64,000 nt of DNA, taken from contig NW_025943811.1 of the NCBI RefSeq assembly GCF_000764305.2, forward strand, positions 39,765-103,764, given 5' to 3'. The stretch is from Hyalella azteca. Taxonomy: Eukaryota; Arthropoda; Malacostraca; Amphipoda; Hyalellidae. Position 1 is the stretch's first letter, and every line of letters begins with the position of its first letter. Below the pieces are notes generated by a model. That model saw only the letters and a list, made by a program, of their open reading frames with translations, had not been told where the DNA came from and made no database searches. Position numbers and translations under genes: made by a program. This document shows positions 44,397 to 58,500 of the stretch, one piece after another.

Positions 44397-47300
44397 ATGT
44401 CACTTTTCAAAATACGCGACTGGTGGACAACAGAAGTTGGTGATGGCTCAACAGATGACGATATCTGCAGCGCTGGATGTTTGCTGATTGCACAGCTTAA
44501 TGCAGAATATCCTGAAGATATGCAAGAGCAAGTTATTGTTGGCTGTCATACAGGATCCCTCCATCTGTACTGTCCAAAGGTATGTAGGTATAAAGATTTA
44601 ATTTAAACCAGGTTCCATATTTAATCCATAAAGATCAAAATTTTATTGACTTGTAGCTACTTGCAAGTTGCAAGAATTTTTGCACATGAAATTTCAAAAC
44701 CATTTGCTTAAATAATTTCCTCTATCATCAATGTAAAATAATTTTTATGTAATAGAAAATGTTAATGTCCTGAATTTTGAAAATAGGTTGCTCAGTTAAT
44801 TTGAATGGTGATGGAATTCTTAAAGATTCAAATAGACATCAAGATGCAGTAAAGTTCATGTTCATTGACAATTATAATTGCAATGATAATTGTATTTATT
44901 AATTGTTCATTTCATTAATATGTATTACTTCATCAAAATAATTTTACCTTAAAATTTATTTCTTAAAATTTATTAGGTAACTATAACAGAAGAGGGAGAG
45001 GAAGCATTTGGCTACAAACCAGATCACTTACTCCTGGAAACCAATCTCAATTATCCAGTGCTTCAGCTACTGGCAGGAGCATTAGTTGGGTAAGCTGCTG
45101 TAAAGTATATATAATTTCATTTCTGAATAAAGTATAATTAATTCATTTTAATTTTGATATGCATTTTGGTTTATTTTTATGTAGAACAAATATCTGTTTT
45201 ATTAACTCATGAAGCTACAAGGAAATGTAATAATTAAGTTTTATCTTTTACCCAATCACCTTTCTTTTATATAATTTTATTTGTTTTTATTTCTATTCAG
45301 AAACTATTCAGAAATAGTGCTAATTTTGCTCTTTTGCATCAAGTGGTCAGCCTGGATGTCAGCAGCTGTGTGTGCTGCACCCTTCTCGTGTTGTGGTCTA
45401 CACGGTCACTGTGTCTGGTGGTAGAGGCCAGAGTGCTGCAGCTCGAGCATCAAGTGCCAATTCAGCTTCCCATGGCCTCCAAGCTAAGCTTGCCCCTGCT
45501 TATCAGCATGTTTTCAAGAGGAAAGCCTATAGTGCAATTGTTGGTAGGTTTGCTCATGAATGAAACATAGTTAATTTATGCTTGCATTCTGTTATGTTAA
45601 TGGTGGAAAATTTTTAGATTTATTTCCCTATGATTCATCATTATCCTTCTCCGTCTGGAAGTTGCTGTAATAACAAATTCATCCAATTAATTTTGGCCAG
45701 AATATACATACTGTGGTTATTTGAAAATCAATTTGTACTTTTTTACAGGACCATTTGGAAATGTACGTGGTAAAGACTTCATCTGTGTTCAATCTCTTGA
45801 TGGCTGCTTGACTGTCTATGAGCAAGAAAGTTTTGCCTTCTGCGTATTTTTGCCTGGAGCACTGCTTGCTGGCCCTCTTGCCTATCTTCCTAAGACAGAC
45901 TCCTTTGTTACCATGGCTGCATCAGCTAATTTACAGGCTTACAAGTAAGTGTACTTGTCTGCTTTGCAGGCTTGCTATAAAAATTTATGTTTACAGTGAT
46001 GTTCCCAAACAAAATGTACAACATATATCTCCCAAACAAGTCATAATAGCCATTTTGAAATTAACCATTTCCTTATGAGATTATGAGTCTAATTCATTTT
46101 TCCTGAAAGGTACCAAAACTTATCTGTGTCACGTTCTACTACTGATGGTGCTGATGATGGTAGCAGTGGAGGCAAGCGACTCACATGGGACTGGGAGCAG
46201 GTAAATTGCTACTTTTATCTGTGTTAAGGATAAAATGTTTAATGAACTTGCTGTTCAGACAGAATACAATGACTTTTTACAGGTAAAAAGGAGAACTCTG
46301 TTTAAGTATAATGTCATTTCTTGCTTAAATTCTTTTTACACTTTTAAAGCCATTATTATGTGCTTGAAACTCCTCTATTCTTCAACTTGGAGCCTTGTGC
46401 AAATCTCAGCTTACATGCTGTTTGTAAATAATACATGAATATTAAAAGCAATTTCTGTTAAAGGTTGTTGGAGAAGAAGCATTGGAGATGCAAGTTGTTG
46501 GAGAAGTACCACTTGTGACACTTGTTCTGCTAACATCTCGGGCTTTATACGCTTTCAAGGAGTCAGGGTCACTCAAGTTTGTTAAGCGCCTTGAGTACAA
46601 CCCTGCTTGCTTCACTGCATACTTTGTTGGTCTGTCCATTTTATGTCAAAACTGAAATTAAAACAATAACATTCAATTCAAATTATCCTTAGGACTGATT
46701 TTTCATGGATCAAGTTTTGTTGAATGTTAACATATTATGAAACTATCCATATATCAAACAGGCTTATATTATAAAAGAATGGGACCAATTTTCTTGATCA
46801 GATTTTATTTTATTTCAACCTTTTAATGAGAGAAATAGTCACAAATATTTCTGAAGAACTGCTCATTGAATTTTAAATATAAAAACTAAAATTTTTCAAA
46901 ACCCTGCAATGCCTACTGTGCTTGCTTCACAATTTACTTCTGGCAATTCAGATACTTCTAGTCATGGTTTGATTATCTCCTGCTGTTGCTGGCGCTTGAA
47001 ATTGATTTTATTTCTTCAATTTATCATCAGTTTGTCCATTGAATTGTTCAAAGCTTTAAATTTGCTGAGCCATGTCTCAAGTCTCAACATTTTTAAATGT
47101 TCATTTCCATATTTATTTTTGCAGGGGCTAGTCTATTCTCGCTTGTGGCATCACACTCCCAGACGCTTCTTCTCTACCATGAGACCGTTCTCAAATGGGC
47201 TGCCCAACTGACCTGCATTCCCGTCGCCCTCGCTCGTGTCAACCTCAAGGTAAGGGTGTCCTGCCTGTCAACTGGCGGGGCCTGTCGCCCTCACTCGTGT

Positions 47301-50300
47301 CAACCTCAAGGTAAGGGTGTCCTGCCTTTGCCTGTCAACTGACGGGGCCTGTCGCCCTCACTCGTGTCAACCTCAAGGTAAGGGTGTCCTGCCTGTCAAC
47401 TGACGGGGCCTGTCGCCCTCGCTCGTGTGAACCTCAAGGTGTCTTGCCTGTCTAATTGCAGATGCGATCATGACTCATATTGACGGGCATTTGAATCAAA
47501 GATTCGGTTTCCGCGTAGGCTTTTGAAATCGTAACTTCATAACTTGCTGCGAGGATTCTATCAATATAGTGACAATGTGTTATGAATAAAACTTATATCA
47601 CAAATAAGTTTGCAGCTCCTGCATTATTCATCTCTCCTATTTTCAATACTATAGGTAATTCAATCCGAAATTCTCCATCAATATAATTTATTTTCATTAA
47701 AATCGTACATTTACATGCGCGGCTACGACTCAAGTTATCCTGATCGTATTTCAGGGCATCAAAGGAGGCGTGGCACTCGTCACTGGCAGCGGTCGGCTGC
47801 AGGTCGTGTATCTTGGCACTGATCCCTCACTCTTCACTGCGCCGCCCATTGAGACGCGGGAAATTAATTTTGACGAGACTGACAAAGAGCTTGCCAATCT
47901 TCATAGGATCATCAAAGCGTCGTCTAAAGACTCGAGTGAGTTTTGAATACATTTATCCTTCACCTGTCGTTGGTGTTACATATCGCCCTTACTGCGATTG
48001 GCGAAAAGTGCGATGAAGAAATGATTGACTGATAGTGCTCATTTAAATATTTATTTTATGATTGTTTACTAAGCCTTCATTGTTTTAAGTTTTTACAAAC
48101 ACTATCCTCACTCTAACTTCCGATCTAGTTCCGTGAACTATGTATATAAATCTTCCGAATTACATGGATTGAAACCTGATCGGCAGGTAGCCTCCTGTCG
48201 AGCGAGCGCAGCGACGCTCAGCAGCTAACAGTGGGCATCACATTGGGCCAGAAGCTGGAGCCCTGGACAGGCCCCTCGGCCATCCAGGACCCTGAGGGCC
48301 CCGTGCCCTGCTGCACGGCGGTCGTGCGGCTCACGGCCCTTCAGCCCATCAATGGCGTGCGGGTCGCCATTGTGGTGCACAAGCCTCTTGCTGTGTCCCA
48401 AAGTGTCTTCATGCTACGGACAATCAGTGAGTCCTCATGTAATGTATAGTCTACAAGTTTCAAACGTTTTTCCATTTGTACTATCAGAATTTCATGGGTT
48501 TCACTTCAGCTATTAGGTCCTAGCCATATCAAAGGTTATGTTACAGTTTAATATTTGGATTATTTACCAATAAAAGGTTAGAGTTGAAAAAGTCATATAA
48601 GGGAGAGCATTACGGCTTATTGTTTCATCTGGAAAGTTGAATGCTCATCATTCATCGGGTCATAAGTTCAGGCAACATCCACTAATTTGGATAGTTTGAC
48701 TGCCAATGCCCTTGTATGTATTGCAGGCGACAGCAGTCAGCTGCTGGTGCGGTTCTACCTCTCAGGCGCCTACGTCGCCTGCTCGTTGACCGTTCTCGTT
48801 GTTACCTCCTACACCACGGCCAGGGGAGCACCTAGGGTCCTGCGCACTCAGGTGAAATGCTCCTCATGCCGAATTTCTTAGCCAGATATTCTCGGGCATT
48901 TCTTTTTTGATTTGTTATCACGTAATCATCGAAAGTCAACAACCCTAAATATTATCTTCTGAAACTACGTGAGCTCATAGAATTTAGGCTTCAAAAACAC
49001 TTGATTTTTTCCAGTTTCTCCGTCTTTTTCTGGAAACTTAAATCCAGAATGTTGAAGTTCAATCAATCTTATTCACAGTTGGAGCTGCCACTTCGCTTGG
49101 TCGTTAAAGCTTCTGCACCAAACAAAGAAGCAGACCACAAGATCACTCTCTCCACCAATAAACCTGCAGTGAATCTTCCTGAACTTTTCCCTGAGTTTGG
49201 CCTGGACTCGAGCATGAGTAGCACGGGTGTGGGACTGCAGCATTACGCTGGGCCTCTCGTAACGGTCCTCTCTTCAAGGACCACTCAGCGATACCGACTC
49301 CAGAGCGACAGGTAGTATTTATAGAGGTACACCACTCTACTGAAACTGGCGACTATTAGCAAAATGATAACAAAATTAATCAACTTATTGCATCCTTATT
49401 ACTCTGTACCGGATAATATTAATAATCATATCGACAAAAAATAACGAAGAAATTAAATACTTAAATCCAGTCAATTATGTTGTGATGTTCTACTTATAAT
49501 ATTTGTTTGCAGTAAAGTTTGTTCCCTTAGACAACTAGCTTTTGCTCACGATTTTCGGGGTGATGCTCGTTCCTAATCTCCAATATGCTTTCTGCTCTAA
49601 TTAATGCACGAGCAATCATTCCACTATGTATAATACTGTGCATTTATGCAATATTTCATGGCATTAGCCCCGTTCATTTCATAATTATCATCAAAAAAGG
49701 TGAGCCCCAGTTACCAACAATGAAAGATATTACTGAGACTTCTAGTTCAAAACAAAATTTCGCTCTCGTAATGAGCATTGACGATTGTGCAGTTTGCCGG
49801 CGCTGTGGGTTGTGTTCCGTGAGATGTGTCGTCGTCTGGAGAGCTACTGGGGCACCGGTGGTCGTCATGGCGCTGGGGAAGAGACGTTCTCTCTGTGGGT
49901 GTCCTCTATGCTGCCTCTCAATGAACTCTACAGCCTCATCGACGCGCATTTCTTGCGAAGGAAAAAACATAATGGTCTCAATGTGAGCTTCATTTCTAAT
50001 ATCTGTTAATGGTTTTATATCGCATGTTGCCTATTCCATTAACATCTAGTTAGCATTTCAATAATTTCTTTCGCATTAAGTAAATAACTACGATTTATGA
50101 TGAATATTTTTGTTAGTTGGTATTCCTTACAATTTAATGTTAATTCTTAATTTTTTCTGCGCCCATTACTTCGATAAATGCCGTGAACAGGATCAGCTAC
50201 TACAGCGTTGCCTGCAAGTTCGTGCAGTACAGCGACGTCTCCTGACCAAGTTTAAAGATAAGAACCCCACGCCGCTGACGAACCTGGATAACCTCTTGGA

Positions 50301-53300
50301 CGGCATGTACAAGCAAGTGCTGCACATCACCGACCTCATCCAGGCGAGTCTCTTCGCGCCAGGATCGATCCTCTATTGATAACAAATTTCTCTTCTCTAT
50401 GCTGACATAACATAACATCACATAGTGATGTCGGCGCTGAAGAGTAGGCCTGATGTGGCCTGTCGTTGATTCTTGTACTTTTCGTGACTTGTAATTGTTC
50501 ACAGAAGATCTAAAATGGTGCCATTTGACCAGACCTTTTCAGGACTGATAGTTCTACTGAATCTGATACGATATCGAATATTCTGGTAATTCAAATTTAA
50601 TTGATGAACTAGAATTAAAGACACACGAGAATAGAAATCCATCCGATATGGTACCTACAATAATTATTTCTCTTTTTTATTCAAGTTTACGAAGTCGCCC
50701 GAAATTCGTCCAGAACGCTTTTATACCTGTGGCGGCAATCGTAAACAGACCGTTATTGGCGCCAGCCATGACACATTTTTGTAATTTATTTATTAATTAA
50801 TTCACTCCATCTTCTGGTAGTGTACGTAACCGAAAACTTAGAATGAAAGGCTTTCCATCAAGCCTGATAAAATTTTACTCCGTATGCGTTGCGTGATTGA
50901 TGCATAGAACTGTTGTGGAGCCAGGAAAACAATAACTCGTTAGGTCAGAATGGTTTGGTCTTGTCTGAAGTCATGCTAAATTGTTAACCTCGGCACACAA
51001 ATATATTTTTTCTATTCCAGTTTGTTGTTTCAAACTATCTGTTACTAATGGCTAACAATGTATTACAATTTTTCAGGATAACACTAGTGGACTGGAGTTA
51101 AGCGGTGCGCATCTGTCGTGTGTGGTGCAGCTGGTGGTGCAGTTGGTTAAGCTGCACTATAATCCTGGTCACCTACAACTGCTCGCTGCTGCACTCTCGC
51201 CGCACATGCCTCCACCTCAACAAACGCAGGTGATTACTCTTCTGACCCTGTGACGATTTAATAACCATAAATAACAGTTTTAGTGGCGGTACTGCCACTC
51301 TATTCCTGTGTGGTCTCCTGCATCGCTCATGAATGTAAGCACATTTGCATCCGTTCCCTGTGAAACTATGAGCTGACAAATGTAAATTATACATTTTAGT
51401 TAGTTATATTCAAGAGTTGGGAATAACACAACGAAAATAATAGAGCAAGATTATTTGCGCTCAACATCAAGTTGTGCAAGTAAAGACTAAAAGAAACGAT
51501 ACCTGGTACTAAATTTTTCGTCATGACACGTTTCTGTTTTTTATCTGAAACCGCCCTTTTTTGAGCCGCATTGCTGCGCGTGAGGTGTCAAATGCTGGCT
51601 TGTACTGGGTAATGTTTTCTCACTTGACTGCCCGTCCTTGCGGAGTGTCGTAGCTTCGGGGACATCCAGCAAACCTGTTCTCTAATTTGACAAAAATATC
51701 TGACAAAACTGCCATCCTTCGCTGAGACCAGGCATCTTTGACGAAGCTGAATACCTCACCTCCGGCGCGAAATAGATAGCTATCTGAAGCGCTAGTAAAT
51801 CCTTTACTACTACTACTACTCGCTCTGGGAAGAGAATTTGACCCTAAACGCATGCGCTTAAATGGAAAAGGCTGCAAGCCATTTTTTCTGAAACGCCAAA
51901 AAACCTTCTAGTACTCCCTACTTCCAATACGGGACTGTTTTTTGTAGTGTAATCAGTGACGCAGAAAAACTTTTTGCATGCTTCTAAGATAGTTCATTTT
52001 CTTGGGTCAAAAATTGCCGGGACAGGCATGTTGCATCATTGTGGTTTTGATTTTCAAAAAGAAAACTTGGGTTTACGAAAATAGTCCAGATGTTTACAGG
52101 CAATATTTAATCCCATTGTTTTACAATTAACATTAGTTGACATCCGGGTTTACTGGAGCACTTGTACGTCTCTCGGGTCAAGGGCTCACATTTCTTTGAT
52201 TAGTGGCTCATTTATTCAGTATATGTTTTGTGGTGCCAGGGCTGGGAGGAGGTAGTGGACTGCTGCATATCATTCTTACTGCGAACGGTGTGTGGCGAGG
52301 ACACCGACCTTCCTCCCTCCTCGACGCTCTCACAGCCACTGGACACCTCGAACCTGAAGAGTCGCATCGCCCTTTTGCTCGAGCGACTCACCAAAGGTGG
52401 CATCAACGATGCACAGCAAAATCGTGGCGTCACCGACAACCTCGGTATATTGATGCATTGCACTGATTGCTGTTAATGCAAGATTTGTATATACATTCTG
52501 CATGATAACTGGGGTAGATAAAGAATCATATAAATTGGTTTTATTTGAGGTTATAATTATAACAGGTGACACATTGAACCTGAGAATGAAACAACCTCGT
52601 CAGTTTCGATATGCAGCAATTGACAGTACCCACTGGTTTGACAAAAAAATAGTTAACTGATGTTTCTAATGCAACTTCAGCGATTTTTTCTGTGATGAAA
52701 ATTGCATTAGTGTAGTGTTATGCTTAGTAAATTGAGGGGAGGGCGTGTAGAGATAAATATGGCATGTGATGAGCAGATGGGGAGGCAGGAGGCAGGAAGC
52801 CGAGCATAATAGCAATCGACCCCGTGGAGGTGCCACTCGGGTCCAGGCTTGGCGAGGATCGCGTCCGCTCTGCGAGGATACGGTAACTCGAACTCTCTTT
52901 TCTCAGGAAATTCAAAGCTCATAACTTAAGAACACAAAAGAAATTTTGTGTGGAATCTTAATTTTATTTATGCTTGAGATCATACAATTAATCCGTTCAC
53001 AGGGAAACATGGAAATACAACGTTTTGTATTTAACCAGAAACTATGACAAATATTCAGTCGTTGCACTTTCTTTAAATTTTGAGTATCGAATTTCGTAAT
53101 TGTAATTCATGAATTAATCTTGAATGGTCACGATTACATATATTATTGGGTTAATAGAATTTATCTAGTTACTAACGTTGCTTACAAAGTTATTGTTACT
53201 TTTGTTGGAATAATAAGGCTGAAGAATGATCATTGTGGGCGAGAACTGATCGTTAAATGCTCAACTTACAATTGTGTAGCGTGGTGGGTGTGATGAAATA

Positions 53301-54305
53301 GAAATATGGAGCTATTGGAATATGATTGGCAAAAACATTATTACGTGACTGCAATCACCACCATAGGTTTGAGTTGAGTATTCAGGGCGGCAATATAAAT
53401 AGCCTTGGATGGTCACTTGCCCGCTAAAAAAGGGTTGAAGAGTGTTTCATTTGTAAAATAATCATTAGCTGCAGTAACTTAATCATATTTGATTATTTTC
53501 TCCTTGCAGTTATATTTTGGAGATTAGGCTTTAATTGATCAAATCCCTGAAATGCAGGTCTGCTCGTGGGCTCTCCTCCAAAGGTTACATAGTGCCGAGA
53601 TTGCCCAGCGGTCAGACGGAGGAAGATGAGGATGAAAATCTTGCCGAAGAAGAAGAGACAAATGAAGAGCAGCCGGATGAACCAAGTGTTGATGAGCGTG
53701 AAGAACCAAGTTCACCCCGAACACCAGAGGTGGAAGAAGAAGCAACAGGGATCCCACATGATGACATTCCACCGGAGGAGCACAATGTTCAGTCTCCAGG
53801 TGCGGATGTTCGTGCAGGTATACGGGAGGAAACTCTGGTTGTGATACCTCATGTTAGTGTTAATGACAATCTTGAAACATAACATTATGTGTAAAGTTGC
53901 TAAAACACTTTTCTGCCCATATACCTGAAATACTAGATCATTTGAAATGAAAAATCGAGTTTCTCCACGTGGGTTTACTCCATTCTCTTCGCCGGAAAGT
54001 AAGCACGACGATGATATGAATTAAATTTATTAACACTTCCTAAATCAAATTATTTTTCAGAAGCTACTTATCAGAATGCCCAAAACGAGCTGGATTCCTT
54101 GATAGACGAGGACGAAGCTGCCGACTTAGGCAAGCCTGATCAACGAGACAAGGTACTTGGTCAAGCTAACACCCAAGTCTCAGCTGCTGAGGGCTCAGCT
54201 CTAGACGACAAATCCCGTTCCCTCAAGTCTGCCAAGGGAGGCGTCATTGAGAGTCCTGGCGAAGACATATTCGGCAACCCAGAGGCGGACGAGGACACCT
54301 GGTGA
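44397..54305 (+). CDS. BBS9: BBS9 (PTHB1), BBSome core subunit
   Basis: BBS9 is a core subunit of the BBSome, which moves membrane proteins in and out of cilia. The 17-exon model is 44397-44579, 44977-45089, 45344-45543, 45749-45944, 46110-46200, 46464-46629, 47125-47249, 47755-47935, 48187-48426, 48727-48851, 49079-49311, 49793-49982, 50191-50343, 51077-51229, 52240-52444, 53584-53817 and 54061-54305. The joined length is 3033 bases with no internal stop (1010 aa; human is about 890). The N-terminus MSLFKIRDWW is diagnostic. It is followed by the beta-propeller (VRGKDFICVQSLDG, YLGTDPSLF), the GAE and platform region, and C-terminal helices (RRLLTKFKDK, WEEVVDCCISFLL). Exon 13 ends in a GC donor. 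The exon 15-16 junction is the least certain. Residues after about 852 form an acidic extension. A possible ATTAAA signal lies near 54370. Confidence 0.95.
47223..47450 (+). repeat. 61-67-bp tandem repeat carrying the exon 7 donor site
   Basis: The last 27 bases of BBS9 exon 7, the gtaagg donor and about 34 intron bases are repeated nearly four times. Intact donors lie at 47250, 47311 and 47378; the fourth copy is altered. The spacing is not a multiple of three, so use of the downstream donors would shift the frame. Confidence 0.92.
51620..51877 (-). pseudogene. hAT (ZBED/Buster-like) transposase fragment in a BBS9 intron
   Basis: The minus-strand frame encodes RMAVLSDIFVKLENRFAGC preceded by GGEVFSFVKDAW. 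This resembles the LADIFxKLNxLNxxLQG segment of hAT transposase-derived proteins (ZBED5, SCAND3 types). It is a short, isolated fragment without termini. Support is motif-level only. Confidence 0.4.
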
Positions 54306-55587
54306 TGTGGTGCTATACGGGCCTCCTTATGCGTCCAGTCTTCGCCGCTGTTTTGTAATTTGAAAATGCATTAAAGGAATTATATCGCTCAAGGCGGTAC
54401 CGGGTACCTCAGGACAAAGAACCTCTAATGCTTCTTCGTATTATTATATTCGTGTATTTGTAACTTCTTCGTATTCATGATGGAGCATTTCTATTCCTCA
54501 ATAAGCGAAGGATTTAATCATGTCCATCAACAACGGACTCTATAACTACTATCACTATTTAAAAAATTTTTCCTTACAGTCCTACCGTACATTGCAGAAA
54601 ATATGTAGAAATCACTAATTGTTAATTTAAATTTTGTTAATTTAATTGTCACAAAATTATTTAGTTAATCACTAAATAATTTAATTGTTCAATTTAAAAT
54701 TGTCATCGGACACGTAGAAAATTTTTAAATTTATTCTGCATGCTGAGAGGAACTGAGCTAGTCCGGAAATGACTCTTAGTCACTTATTTTAAGCAATCAC
54801 TTCATCCGTCCAATGCACGCTGTGATACAATGATCTAATCATTTATACTCGTAAATTATGTATTTATCTTAACATAAGATACATTCTTTGTACTTGAGTA
54901 ATACTGAATCGGTAACTCGTACAGTCGTACCATTTAATTAACAGTGCAAAATTTAATGGATTGATCACTTTTACTTACTGCAGTCACCCGTGCAGCTGCT
55001 TTAAGGTTTTTTTTTTTTTTGCACCGAATCTATTGTCTATTTCATAGTATTAAGAACACCTGATACCTTAAATCGCGGCGAACCGAAAACTTTAATAACG
55101 AATCAAGACCAGAGAGTTCTAAGGATAACGTGTGAACATCGGCACCATAACCAGTTCAGCAACGTGTGATGAATTCTGAAAGCGGGATTTGCTAGTAGCG
55201 ACAAAATACCTCAGTGGACGTCTTTTTTCGTTTTTTTTTCCCGTCAATTGTATTTTTAATCTCGTAAAAATTTCCACAAGTGTGTCTGAACTAATGATGG
55301 AGTCTCCATAAAGTCATCGCGAAATATCTCCTTTGTGTTTACATTTTATAAGAATTCCTATGTTCACGACTACTGATACTCACTAAAATATATGCGTTCA
55401 CTCTGTGAAATGACTGGACTTTTTACCTTTGATGTACTTGATGCTAAACTCTGATGTACTTGATTATGCTACCCACGTTGTCCCGCCACCTAACCGAATA
55501 AAGTCGCGTCACGCAAGCAAACAAGATAACTCGTCTGTACCAAAGTAACCAAAGAGGTTAGAAAGAACATCGACAATAACTCTGAGT
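54306..55587. other. Convergent 3' UTRs of BBS9 and AIMP1
   Basis: The two genes end toward each other 1.28 kb apart. Nothing beyond AT-rich sequence and a T-run near 55006 was seen. Confidence 0.5.
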
Positions 55588-58500
55588 TTACTTCACTTGA
55601 ACACCAGCCAAAGACTCGGCGGTCACCACGCCCTTGCCAGGCACTCTCATGGCCACGTTTCTGCAAAAAAAAAGTTGAAATATTATCTGCGATCATATCC
55701 GGTTCTACTTGTATTGAATATATTGGCATGAAAGTACCAAGGAGGCAATTCCTAGTATAAAAGTTAATCAAAACGTATGCGCTTCATTTTGCAGACATCG
55801 GGCGTCATTGACCACAAGTGGCTTGAATGATATTGAATTATTCTGCATAGGCTTCATGAATGCACCCCTGATTCATATTAATGATAAAAACTGCACATCT
55901 AAATACGCGACAAATGAGGTCACTGTAAACATTATACAAAAATTTAAATGTTGCTAAGAAAACGTTGACGGTATATGATATCGCATAGGTCCTACAGGGT
56001 ATCGTATCTCAAATTATCTCATGATTAACATATACCTAAACTAATTAAATGTACTTACTTGTAAACGGCAACTCGTTCAGCGTTGGTCTGTAGATCAGGA
56101 GCACAAGATTCAAAAATTTTCTTCTTGGGGTTGAGCACCGCGTCAGGCTGGCGAGGGAAGCCGTCGAACTCAACCAGGTCTCCTGGGACGGAGCCGGCAG
56201 GAGGAGTCAAGATCTCCACCTGCGTCCACCAGGATATCAGGGATCAATATTTACCTATATCAACGATAGACGCTTATTGAAAATAGCCTAGATTTACCTT
56301 ATCGAAACGTAAGTTCGTAATCTACGTTAGAAGTAGCAGTATAAATAGTAGGATGGTTTGCAGGCACTTCAGCTATTTCGCGCCGCAGGTCAAAGACTAA
56401 CATAGCCTGGAAGGCGGGTCTCCATTATTGTAAAGATCTCAAATGTTCCATCACCCACAAGGGGCGGGAGGTCTCAAGTGTCCAGCCCGCTCAAGCCGGC
56501 TGCAAGAATCAGTGCTAGCATCTCAGAGATAAAGTGACAAGGAGGGACAGGTGACAAGCAAAAGGAACGAAGATACTTGAACAAGAGGTCGCTTACACGA
56601 GACGTCGGCCGCACACGCGAGAGAGACAGAGGAGGGAAATTAAAGGAAATTCTACACACATAACAACTTAACCCAACAACTGAGACTCGCAGTCAGATAC
56701 TGCGAGCTCAGTGGTGGGGAGCCAAGGAAAATCTCCCTAGGACCCTACCTCATTTGAATAACAGCATACGCCAGGCCATCGACAACATACCCGTCAATAT
56801 AATTCGGCGAGTTAAACGCAACTTCAAAAATCTACCAACTGAATGCTTTGACAATGGGGGCCGTCATTTGCCCGATGTCATATTCAAAACTAAGTGATAC
56901 AAAAATTGAAGTAATTTATTTTCCCATAAATTTATATTGTAATATCTTCACTGATTTCTTTATTGAGCTTTAATATCAGGAATTTTTCGTGAATCAACTT
57001 GTAAGAATTTTAGACTTCAGCAATATCTTAGTGATTATGTCGGAGGCGTTCTCATTCTACTTGCAGCAGCACTGCTTAACCAATAGGCTAACTGCTCGTT
57101 ACCCAGGTGCCTGGTTGTGAGAGCTTGATATTTTTCATAAACGTCACTCATCACTCTTGCACAATCATACATAAATCAATTTCAAACTCCGCTTGCTGTT
57201 AAGGCCCAAGCGGTTTCGGTAACGTTCGACTGGCTAAGCTTGTCGGGGACTGGAATGTGAACCTCATTAATATTAAGATTAAACTCGCCCGGACCGCCCT
57301 CCCTGAGTGTATCATGAACATTGCAGGAAAAACTCAAGACAGAGACAAGCCGTCACGTATGTGGCAGCAAGCTGCACACTGAACAGAGACAACAAATGCC
57401 GGAACGACGCACCATCCATAGCGAAAATGTAGACACTGACTCTGAAACCCCAGAGCTAAAATCGCTTAGCCTAAAAAACATAGACCAAAAACGAGCCTCG
57501 GCATTATTTGGCATAAAATAATGCTATCCTTGGGAGGGAAACACACCACGTCCTTCTGAAGCACAATGCAGCAACTACTTCTTCATTGTACACAACGAAT
57601 TGCAGTGGTTAACTGATGAAGCTAAATTATCTTCAAGTAGAAGCAGATCAAGTTAGTTTTGTATTTAGCTGCGGACCTTTTCGGGCGTAGAGGCGCACAT
57701 GACCATGGCTTGGGAGGTGACGCCCCTCATCTTGGCAGGCTTGAGGTTGCACAGCACCACCACAAGTCTGTCCTGCATCGCCTCCAGCGGCACGAACTTC
57801 ACGAGGCCTGACACGACGGTACGAGGTGCTTCCTCTCCACAGTCGATCTGGTAACATAATTGCTATTTAATGGTCACTCGTTATTAGAACTCATAGAAAC
57901 ATTCATTAAACCTCAAAACTTAAATTTAACCTAAAAACTTTCCTGATGCAATCACACGTCAGATCAGTAGGGATGTAGTATGGAAATATATATATCTGTA
58001 AAGCTTTCCATTACAGTAATGGAACACGCAAAAGCCAGGAAAAATCGTGTACAAAATATATTATACATGCAACCTCGAAATTATAAGATTGTTACAATAA
58101 ACTTTGTTTGTTTACTACTTTTACTTTGTTTGTTTGTTAGATTGTTACAATAAAAGAAGAAAAACAATGATTATAAAAATGGTGAATCTATTTAAATCAT
58201 CCATTTTATTTCTACTGCACAAAATTCTTCATGACAGTAGAATCCATTAAGTAGCAACTAAAATTAATAAACAAGACGATATAAAATGTGATACAATTTC
58301 ATGAATCAACGTTTGGTCATACAATATGCATTACTCACCAAAAAATTACTCGGTATTCATATAAAACACTCAATCCTATTAATAATTAATGGCACATTTT
58401 TTAGATTGTCTCTACATACATAATGAGAAACAATAACAAGTGTTTAAATTTAGTACCTGTTCAACATAGAGAGACTCAGCATCAGGATGTTTCTCAGCCT

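Noticed and set aside
57321..57521. 66-codon open frame after attgcag in an AIMP1 intron, + strand
   Set aside because: No partner exon, no recognisable domain, and antisense to a well-supported gene.
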